Shown here piece after piece: positions 23,699 through 33,900 of a stretch of DNA of 64,000 bases (its first letter is position 1; every line of letters begins with the position of its first letter). The stretch is from Branchiostoma lanceolatum (taxonomy: Eukaryota; Chordata; Leptocardii; Amphioxiformes; Branchiostomatidae). Both the position numbers and the translations under genes were made by a program. The stretch is from positions 29,639,193-29,703,192 of the forward strand of contig NC_089723.1 of assembly GCF_035083965.1 (NCBI RefSeq), read 5' to 3'. Under the pieces are notes generated by a model. It made no database searches and had not been told where the DNA came from. It saw only the letters and a program-made list of their open reading frames with translations.

Positions 23699-26600
23699 CT
23701 AAGGTGACGTCTCATTGACAGGCCAAGCATGCCCCGCAGTCGCCACAGACCCGCTCTTCTTACAGCAACAGCAGTAGAAAACAACTGCGGTAATGAGCAC
23801 AGCGGCAGCAGCCCCAAGTGAGATGCCAACTATCGCTCCAATGGACAGTCCTGGAAAACAATAAGTAGTAAAGGATAAGCCATCTCACATTTCAAGCACC
23901 GCAGAGGGTTGTGGGTAGGGTCAGAGGTTACGGCCCCTCAGAAGTAAAGAAAGGTCCATGCATGGAGAAGCGCTCCAAACACGCGCATTTGGAACTTTGA
24001 GGGGATATATTGAAACATGCTTGCAAGAGCTTAGTAATACGCAATTTCGTTTGCAAATGTACCAATTCATCATATCATCTTACTTTTCTGAAAAGTTTGA
24101 ATCATACCAAATCCAGATCTGCCAAATGCCATCTCATCACCCAAAATATCTTGCAAATGAGTGTGATTTAAAAAAAGAACAATCTAAACGTAGAAGTCCT
24201 ATGAGCGTTATACAGCAATTGGTTGGTGGATCATTGTTATTTCACCTTTATATATCTCCGCGGGGTGTCCCTGTGGTGTAGTGGTCTGCGCCTTTGCTAC
24301 TCTGCCACATCTGGTTCAAATTACTTGGACCAAAAGGACTGGGGTTCTAGTCCCAGGTAGGGCACCTCTGGACAAGAGGCGCATTGAGTCATACCAAAGA
24401 CTTTATAAAAATGGTACATACTTATGAAACAGTATGGAAGTTAAACACACTCCACTGCCAGTGGACTAGCCCCCTGCTGCAGTGATTGCACCACAGGGTG
24501 GCCCCAGGGCTATGAAACGGAGATGGGCACCGCCCTATACATCAATTATGGTGTGGGAGGATTTTAACTATATCTCCGCAACAATTGTTTAACTCAGCCT
24601 TAATTACATCTCACCTTCGCACTTCTGTGTGGTCGGGTTCATCCTGTAACCACTGTTGCAGGTACAGGTGTAATTCCCTGGTGCATTGGTGCACCTGCCG
24701 TTCATACGCACGCACGTATTGTCATCTGTACACTCGTCGATATCTGCAAACGTGACAAGGAGCGAGGACAATCTCCATGATCAATTAATCTAATTCAGAT
24801 ATCATATCTATATACTCCTTGTCGGGAGTCCAGGCACAAACTAAGCACTGACATTCTATAAACGTTATACACCCTATATGACTGATTTTGACAAGATATT
24901 ATAACTTTTAATCAGAAAGTCTATTCCTGGTGATTTCTTAAAAGTGCCCCAAAGCGTTAACGACATTGTTTTAAACGAGCAAACTTGTGCTATGATTTTC
25001 TTGATTACTACGATTGCTAAGGGCAGTTTATGTCCAGAAAAATGGATAGTTTGGTATCCCTCTTCCTTGGACGAGGCTATTTTTCTTAACCATCGTGATG
25101 ACTGTGATGGTTTTCTTTCAGGGGAGTTAAAAAAATAGATTACAGAAAAGAATTTGAAAAATAATAAACATTACACGAAAGAAGGATTCATTGTAGGAGT
25201 CATCGGGACGTTGAATCGGGGAAAAAACTTGAATTTTATCACTTTATCTATGTCTCTATTCATTTCTCTATCGGATATGCATGGAAAATCATTTCACCGG
25301 CACAGTTCCGTGTCGTGGCGTTCTTCCAGTAACCACTGTTGCAGGTACAGTTGTAGCTCCCGATGGAGTTTGTACACGCGCCGTTCACACATGTGCTGTT
25401 ATCTGCGCATTCGTCAATATCTATAAAAGTATGAAGACACTTTAGAGTCAGAATGAAAATACAGGAACTGCACAAGTAAAGAAAGAAAGCTTGACAGATA
25501 AATGCGCAATGGCAAAGGATAAGAATTGCCCAATCTGTTGGCCATGGCTTGCATCTATATTTCACTGACATTCAAATAAAGCCAACACTGGGTGTATCAA
25601 TTCTTCCTTTGTCTGGTCTGGCGACGTTTTTGTGTCATATATCAGATTTAATTCCAGCATATGCTATACAGATGACCTTGGCAAGTCCTCCCATCTGCCT
25701 GTATGTTGTACCCATCGTCACACTCGCAGTGGAACGATCCCTGCGTATTCACACACGAGCCGTTGTCAAGGTCGCAGTTGTTGAGCGTATCGTCCAAACA
25801 CTCGTTAATATCTGCAAACCGAGAATTCCATTGATATTTAGTACTTCTATAGATGCATTATCTTTATCTGGCAACTGCATATAGCAATATACGTGATGGT
25901 CAAGTAGCAAATGTCTTTCAATTAAACCACGGGGTAAGTTATCCATTTGCATGTACCACTTTTAAAGTCTTTGGTGTAACGTTGGGTAACATAGATTCGC
26001 GGGGTACTTAAATCGCGATTTTTCGAAAACGGGGTATTTAGGGATATGTGCTAGATGCAACATCAGTAATACCGCTAGAAATGCAAACTTGACAGACTAA
26101 CGTATTCAGAACACTGTCTGAAAAGCTTCGATAACCATGCATTAGAAGTTGGCTACGTCAAAAACTATCCGTCCCTTATTGTCACAGTCTGAGGGCTTCG
26201 TGGGAGAATTATACTACATAGTTGTTCGCTGGTTTATAAGACAAATGTCACATCCGCTTCCTGCTCAACACAATTATTTACAATACAACTTATTAGAATC
26301 TCTTTTGGTAACCTACAACTGGACTCTAAGTGTGATTAATCATCAAAACGCCTCCTTGTTGCTACAACCAATGGCTACGGCACTACGGTGAATTTTCCCG
26401 CCGCCATATTCGTTACCCAGAATCCTACTATTCTGCAGACGACAAACGTTTGCGAGGAACACTTTTTTGTCTAAATGTTGTGTGTGATAGTGGACTGATG
26501 GCGATATTTTCCTCAAAGTTTGCTCTTAGCACAAGCAGAAACACATGGACATAGTAGTATTACCATTTCTACGGCATCCAGCTAACGCCCCGGTGAATAA

Positions 26601-29420
26601 TGTACGAATTTCCATGACGGTGGGGGTCGACTTTGAGTGACGTTCTACCGACTCAACACACGGGTTGTTCCCGAAGGCCCGATGTGTGCGGTACGGCCGT
26701 TTTTTCGTGTATTTTTTTTTTTACTTGGACACGTCTATATCCATAGCACTCTCCTCAAGATAAGGATGGAACGAATAGCTGCTGTATAAAATGTAATTAG
26801 CGGTAAGATATTCAAGACGAATCTTCTCTCCCGAAATAATGTTCACACCTGTCCGACAACACCGTCATTGTGCGTGCGGCGGACGGTAGTTTCAAGTTGA
26901 AATATTATGGTGTCAGCACGACTAGAGACAAAATCTACCATATATATGATTAGTGCAAAGATAGTACATGATACTGACAGAATAATAGAAAAAAAGGATG
27001 GTTTATTGTTCTGCTAGATTGATTTCAGTCAACCATTATCGGAAAAATCCCGAATTTATGTTACCCAACGTGTTAGCCGGACTGGGATTTGAACGCACGA
27101 CCGTGCGAATGCAAAGAGAGCACTTCTGTTTGGAAAAGCGTGATGATCATTTGATCTCTTTCTCTATCAATTCGTTTATCTAACAGTCTATAATGATGCC
27201 TCTCACCCCGGCAGTCACAATCCCGCGTACTCGAGGAGCTCCCTGCGCAGTTGGAACCGCCGTTTCGAGGAGGCGGAGTGATACACTGGCGTCTTCGAGT
27301 GGTGGTGTCCAGCACGCAGGTGCTGTTGCCACAGATGCAGTACCACTGACATGAAGACCAACTACTCCAGTAGGACCACTGCCCGTTGACTCTTCTATAC
27401 GGATCTGGAAAATAAAGACGGAGAGTGTATAGGTGAATGGCCAACGCACTAGTTGACCGCCGCACAAAAATAGAACCTGACAAAACAGAAAGCCCGACAA
27501 AACGTATATAGACACATCAAACAAAAACCGAGTCGGAGCCTAACGTCTACTTGGACTAGGAGAGTACCGCTCGCTGCCTCAACTCACTACCTCTGCACAC
27601 CATTAGGGCTTTCGTTCGTTTTGTGGCTCTTGGAACAAAGGGTATAAGTGGTGTAGGTTTGGGCATCTATCGGCTTTATCGGGACTTCGGTGGCTTTTTT
27701 TTGCGATTTTGAAACAGAATAACTCCGAAGAAGGAGTTCACGGATTGTCCTGATTGTCGCTACGTAGATGAGGGATGATTTGCATGATCAGAGACTAATC
27801 ATGCAAATCAATGTCTGAAGTCAATGTGCATAATTGATGAGGAAAATTTATACGATCGCTACATCCCATGATAGGAGTTTCAAACATGTGACAAAATACT
27901 ATAATTCAGTAGTGGTTCACTGTGGTTGAAAATAAAGGGAATTTCATACTTGTGGCAGTATAAAGCTAACCATAGACGAACATTCTTAGACATAGATAAT
28001 GGAAATGAGGGCCCCATGTACATGTATAAGACTTTCATACTTTCAACAACTTGTTAACATATTTGGGTAGAGCTGATCAACTAGTATGATTTATGCATTA
28101 TTTGCATAATAAATAAACATTTTGATACGTCCCTTGAAAACATCATTAGGCGAAGGTATGATGTCGTCAAACAATGAAACGTGATACTTACCGTCGCAAC
28201 TGGCTGTTATGTAACTGTCTGGCCTATGACCAGGGAGGTAAGTGTTGGAAATATACCACGTCCCGGATGTGCTGTCTGCGTACATGCTGGAGTCTACTAC
28301 GTACAGTGCCACCAGTGGACTCCCCACAGTGTCGCCAACACTCCAAGAGCTGTATGTTCGGTCGTAGATCAGATAGTCGCGATACGAAGATCTGTACACT
28401 GGGCGATCATCGTGAAGCTGTCTTGTCATGGTGTAGGTTGTAAACTGTACGTAGTTGCTATGTCCAGAAATTCGGACAGTCGGGCAACCTTTGAATACAC
28501 AATAACAACTTTGTTCACTAAGACATTCCAAATAACAGCTCTATTCACTGGCTAATTCTGTTCACCAGATTGACTAAAAATGGATCATCTGAATCAAACT
28601 TGGCAAATAAACAGCTGTAATAGATATCAAAATATTCCATCCTATGCCCCAATCTGTAGCGGTCGCCAAACAGAACAGTCCCTGCCAAATGTCAAGCACT
28701 GCGCTGGAATGGGAATTTGGACACTTCCATAATCAGTTCTCACGTCCTTGCCTCACATGTATGAACATAACAAATAACGTTTCGTTGTGAATGGTAATAA
28801 ACACAATTTCCAAAGCTTAGAAAAAAGCTATAGTCTCCGTAATATTTGATAAGTTTGTGAAGAAAGCTCCACCCCTGAGGCGTCACCAAAAAGTTACATG
28901 GCACCCATAGCTCAAGTTTATGTTAAGGTAATATGTTTGGAATAATTGTGTGTATGAGATAAATAGAATAACAGACCCTGATATTTCTCAATGGATTAGG
29001 TTGTCAAAGTCAAAGGATCCTTCTAAAACATTGTCTGATATCGATATTTGTTTAATCTTAATTAAGACCTCACAATGAATCGGTCACAGTCCAAACATTA
29101 CTCTCAAACTGAGAAAAACAAGAAAACATCCTGAGATATAGGCTGGTCTTTATCTTACCAAGCTTACTACACAAAACAATCATTTGCTGCAAATTCATAG
29201 ACATAACTCCAAGAATATCATTCCTGAGAGAATTTTCAGACAACGTCTTTAATAAAATGTAGTCAAATGTACAGATATAGCAGTGCGAGGAAGCGAGTTG
29301 TCAACAAGCATGTTATCTAATAACGGTTCAGCTTATATGTCATCATACTGCTAACATACCTCCTTGGAAGGAACTGTTGAACATATTCGCCAACAAAAGC
29401 AGATACAGCAATCGAGCCAT
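23699..29420 (-). CDS. Single-pass membrane protein: signal peptide, unassigned domain, TSP1, three EGF, transmembrane
   Basis: Seven exons join in the same phase (each junction falls after the first base of a codon): 29420-29360, 28488-28192, 27404-27207, 25811-25677, 25420-25298, 24743-24615 and 23850-23699, giving 364 residues. Residues 1-20 are a signal peptide (MARLLYLLLLANMF). Residues 21-119 form a one-exon domain with two terminal cysteines and an aromatic core (RPVYRSS, YLIYD, SSWSVGDTVG, SGTWYISN) that I cannot assign. Residues 120-185 are a thrombospondin type 1 repeat (WSYWSSWSSC). Residues 186-314 are three EGF modules starting DINEC, DIDEC and DIDEC, the calcium-binding consensus. 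The last exon is a transmembrane helix (VGISLGAAAAVLITAVVF), a CCCCKK palmitoylation-like stop-transfer and a short tail. The donor after EGF 1 (GTCATC) is unusual. A cell-surface adhesion or receptor role is inferred. Transposon copy 2 and a SINE sit in its introns. Confidence 0.85.
24262..24568 (+). mobile_element. tRNA-derived SINE with perfect 11-bp target duplication
   Basis: Flanked by TATATCTCCGC at 24251-24261 and 24569-24579. The 5' part is tRNA-like, with an A box (TGGTGTAGTGG) and a perfect B box, GGTTCTAGTCC, at 24342-24352; the 3' part is the non-tRNA body (CCACTGCCAGTGGACTAGCC, AAACGGAGATGGGC). The intact target repeats suggest a fairly young insertion. It lies in the last intron of the EGF/TSP1 gene, in antisense orientation to it. 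A piece of the same SINE is at 52819-52930. Confidence 0.88.
25977..27071. mobile_element. 1.1 kb inverted-repeat transposon, copy 2 (uninterrupted)
   Basis: About 1,095 bp, collinear with the copy at 681-2369 apart from the latter's insertion. The left terminus is TAACGTTGGGTAACA; the right terminus is the complement, with its last bases altered. It has the undisturbed ACCAT target (26562-26566) occupied in copy 1. It lies in the intron between the EGF 1 and TSP1 exons of the minus-strand gene. Confidence 0.88.
27072..27115 (-). repeat. tRNA-like fragment next to the transposon end
   Basis: Read on the minus strand, GGTCGTGCGTTCAAATCCC and the following CAGTCCGGC look like the T-arm and acceptor 3' half of a tRNA or tRNA-derived SINE (B box of the GTTCAAATCC type). 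No 5' half with an A box is evident, so it is a fragment at most. Confidence 0.35.
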
Positions 29421-30917
29421 ATCAACGTCGCGTTGCTTCAGTGTGGGTCAACTCCTTCTTTCCTTGTGAATATCGTGTGAAAGTGGTTGAGAAAGTCTAA
29501 AGTACTAAGAGTAAACTAACATATTTGTTTGGTCGTCGCCGCGTGGGGTAAATCCAAGCAAAGTACCATTCAACTGCAACACTGACAATGCGCATGCCTA
29601 CATCCTACATATCATAAACTGTTGTAATCGGTTGTTATTACGTGCCCGATGGTTCGACGCTGGACTTCGACTTGAAATCGGTAGTTGTTTGTTTGTATTG
29701 CACACCCAGTAAACCGTTTCATGGCGCAACACACCAGGTTTGTAATGAAGAGTACAAGCTGCATATCCGGATTGATTTATCTTATCCACTCACACCGGGA
29801 AGGACCCCTACTCTTTTCGATAGGTGTGTGGTCGGTTCTTTTACATGCTCGGAGATGTGACTCTCCTCAAACACGAGACCTCTAGCCTCTACCAGGCTCC
29901 GCGGGATGGCTGGAAAAATAGTAGAAATTGGCCGAATAGAGTGAATAGTGTGCCAGGGGAGTTAGCTACGGAGAGAGGGTCCAATCTGCCATCCACGTCC
30001 ATCGAAATTGAACCTTACTGTATAGCGGACCTACCCTGTATAGCGAAGTACCGCGGCTGATTTCTACTATTTTCCCAACGATAGGACGGAGCCTGGTAGA
30101 GGCTACGAGACCTCCACGTAACGTCCTTTCTGAGGGACGTCTCTAACCGAGGCTAGCTAGGTGCTAATTTTGACATGAGTGAAGTGGGGAAACGCTCTCA
30201 TGCAAACAACATTCAACAAAGTCGAAATATCACATAACACCACACACTTGGAACAATGTATGGTAAATGTATGTCTAAAGCTTATTAGACCCTCGTTCCC
30301 CTGTAGCTCTCCAAAGGATGGAGGTTTGAACCGAGCTTAGGCACGGTGTGAGGGTTGTATCAGCCCCTTCGGATGGGGACATGCATGTAAAGCAGGTGAC
30401 CCGTGTATGGGGGAGCTTCAGGCGTCAAATCGCTGCATTAATAAGAACCCAACACACTTATCGAGAAGAGTAGGGGTCAGCCGGTACACGGTGTACTGGC
30501 TGAAAACTAGCCCTAGCCACAACGAGGCTTGAAAAAAAGTACTATTTAAGTAGAGGTTATAATAAGGCTCCGTCTAGATTTGGACGTTTTTTTAAGCCAT
30601 GAGCCCAACCTCTACTTGGACTTTGGAGGGTACGAAAAAGCATCACGAGGATGACTGCTTTACCTTTACCCCTAAAATCACAAAATGGAATCGTCTCACC
30701 AACTCACATCAGGTTAACTAATCACAACCTTATGTTTGAGTTTGAAGGAAACCCCTTGACATTACGTTAAACATTAACCAGACAACTCCCCCTTTCTGCC
30801 CTTTAACCGCTGGCTGCGTGTCAGAGCTGTGACAGGGAAAAACTACCAACTGTTAGAGTTGGACCCAAACATTAGCAAACTCAACGTGAACTGTAGAAGG
30901 TATATAGAGAGAACACC
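29421..30917. other. Intergenic sequence between the EGF gene start and aquaporin exon 1b
   Basis: Contains the promoter of the minus-strand EGF gene (no clear TATA box), a short MITE at 29883-30105, and from about 30660 the region homologous to that upstream of aquaporin exon 1a. No other gene is seen. Confidence 0.45.
29883..30105. mobile_element. 223-bp MITE with long inverted repeats
   Basis: Perfect terminal inverted repeats TAGCCTCTACCAGGCTCCG, continuing imperfectly inward through GGAAAAATAGTAGAAATTGG and its partner near 30060-30075, so each arm is about 65 bp. No coding potential. Confidence 0.8.
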
Positions 30918-33900
30918 ATGGGTAAACCTTCCTGGACGGAGCGAGTTGTGAGAGCTCTTCGGGTGAGGAGATTTGTAATCCGGGCGACGTTGGCAGAGCT
31001 ACTCGGCACATTTCTCCTGGTGGTGAGTTGTTTTCAAATTTTGACTTGATTGAAGTTTAACTAGCACCGGTGCTAGCGCGAAAGTTCTGTGGCGAAACTG
31101 CGAGGGGAAACTGGCAGGCTTCTGGTTTTGGAGGAGCGTCAATAATTTTGGTTGGTCTACAACTCAACTGACATAAACGTCCTCATTTTCACAGATATCT
31201 GCTCTAAAATGCGTGACAAGAAGAAAACTTGAAAGAGACGTCTACGTCAATCTCATGGCATGTATGTTTGTCCCATGGTCAAGGTTTAAGTAAGCTGTCG
31301 AAGCAAAGTGGCATGGCTGGTCTCGCCTAGCTGTCGTCAGCGGACTTATTGTCGGTACACATCTGATCTAAGTTTGATGGGTAGCTGTGGACTGTGACTA
31401 AATAAGTGAATTAGGACTGTCAACACACGCAAGCAAAGCAGGAGCATAGCAACATACAATGATTTACAATTCCACGGTACCAGATTGACTACACGTATTG
31501 TTTTGTAGTCTTGACCGTATTAGCCAATATTTCTTGATGCCTGAGTTTTTAAAAAGAGACCGGCGTCACCATATTTCCAACATAGGGTAACTACTAATGC
31601 TTGGGTCACATTTCCAACCCGGGGCCCGGCCGGGCAGCTTCTGGTAAAGAAAACTAAAAGACAACAGAACACACAAAACTTTTAAAAATCATTCCTCACT
31701 ATATGTTATGTATATTCTTTGTATGCATATTTCATTCTTTGTTTTCTCACACAGCCCGGTCGGGCACCGGCTTGTAAATATGACCCAAGCATCACGTGGC
31801 CTAATTTTCTCAAGGTGCTGTGTCCGTGGGAAAGAATACCATACTGACTGTTCCAGTGTTCCCCTTGTTGCATTATTGACAGTCAGTACTGTAGGTACCC
31901 ATCTGAGAAATGAGGCTGTTGTATAAACGTGCTCGAGGCACCTCCTCGAACACTGGACCCACTGCAGCTCCAACAAGGATACCGGAAGAAATTTGGCCTT
32001 TAATAGTCCACTGACCCTGAGCCAAATTTTATTTGCCGACCCAGGAAGAACGTCATATGTAGTGACTACAATCTCTACAAGCTGGGTAGTATGTGTAAAT
32101 AGCAAATCCACGTGACAGCGGTATTCGTGTTGATTGAAGAATACCTTTATCGCCCATATTTGCCCCATTAGCTAAGTATAGGTCACAGCGGAACAAACAT
32201 ATACTATTCAACCTGAGCCACAAGGTAGAACGGGTAACGTTACAGCTAGGAATGTAAATCAAGGATTCACCAGATGGGTGTGGTTATGGTTTATCTAAAC
32301 GTTTGAGTTGGGTTGAGTCGAGTTGAATTGGCTCTTAGTCCATGTAGATTTCCAGTGCAGTTTGGGCCGCTGTTCAATTTGGTGTAAAATATTTCTGGTT
32401 CAGATTTTTCCAGCCTTGTACTTGTACATCACCAATGTCTTTCCATAAACTTGTCTAATATGAATTTGTCAGTATTACATGAATAGGGGGAATATAGTTT
32501 GTATGCACTTGAGTGTTTACATTGTTGACGTATTCGTTTGATGAGAGAAACCCTTCTCAGCTACGAAGTGCTAGCCTGGTATCCATTCCTACTTCCTCCT
32601 ACTTAAGTTTTGAAATTCTAGCATACCCATTTACCTTTGCTGAAATTCGTTGCCTGGAAGCCAGCCAGGTAGCCGAGGGGCTGGCCTGTGTGCGCCCCAG
32701 AAAAAGGCTGGGTTCCAGGCTAGACATTGGGAACTAGCTGCCGAAGCCTGCTCAACATTACGGTCCTGTCGGTAACCTGGAAGTTAGCCAGATGTTCCAG
32801 ATTCTCCCGCACGGTGAGGTAAAGAGTTCACCAGCGATACCATCAGCTCACTCTGCCGTACTCACGTCCCAGCATCACACGATACCGCGGAGTCACGCGA
32901 GAAAAAAAATGTCTTAGACATCTGGTTTCTAGATGATGCCAAATCTTCCCGTTGTTTACCAAGTCATAAAGCAATCACTTTACATCGTATCCCACTTGTA
33001 TACCTTGCTGTCCCGTTGCGACTTGAGATATCATTCATGATTTTCAACATCTGAAAATGTACATATATCTTGATACAGGCATTTTAGTGAATAAAACCAA
33101 ACGTACATGCCTGGGTGCTGGATCTAGTAGTAAAACCTATGGTAGCACACCTGAAACCAGAGTCAATTGCTGACATGACTTCTGATCGACAGACCTAGAT
33201 ACGCAGCCCTATGGATGGTGATGATGATAAGTACCTACCATCAGCCTTGAAAATAGAGTACTTGATTCGCCAAAAATAGTTACTCAAGCAACTGGATGAA
33301 AATTTGAAACAGTCAGACGTTTCAGACAGCATCCGCTGTCTTTCGGTGCGTGACTAAGAGTACTTGATTGTTCAGAAATGCATAATATGGCTAACGGTAT
33401 AATTCCCTTGAAATCATCCCCAATATATTATACAATTGGTTTTTGTGACAGCTGCTGAGATCGTGAACTTGTGTCAAGATCATCATTAGCGCAGATGGAA
33501 CAGGTCCAAACAAATTCCAACTTAGGATGTCGTGTGAAAACGTCCTGTTACAGACTGTATTTCCAGCTGAGTCCTAACAGCTGTTATGGGTTTACGGAAA
33601 AAGCTGGACTGTTTTACATGGCCAGATTATCTGACCAGGCTATGAGGATAACCCTTTCTGGACCCCAAGCATGGAGGGGTTTGCCCTCTGCCTTATCTTG
33701 ACTCAAAATCTCTCCTTTCGTTTTGGATGGCGTTTACGTACCTTATATAGAATACCCTTAGAACATCCGTGCTCTACTGGTTAGACTGTTGTGTACTCGC
33801 AGATGAAGAAGCGGCTGTCCAAACGACATTCTACGATAAAAGTATAAGATTGACAGATTGTATTAGATTGACAGAGAGAAAGTGCGAACGTTAACATTTG

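Noticed and set aside
27072-27115. A functional tRNA gene
   Set aside because: Only the T-arm and 3' half are tRNA-like; no D-arm, anticodon loop or A box can be laid out in the right positions.
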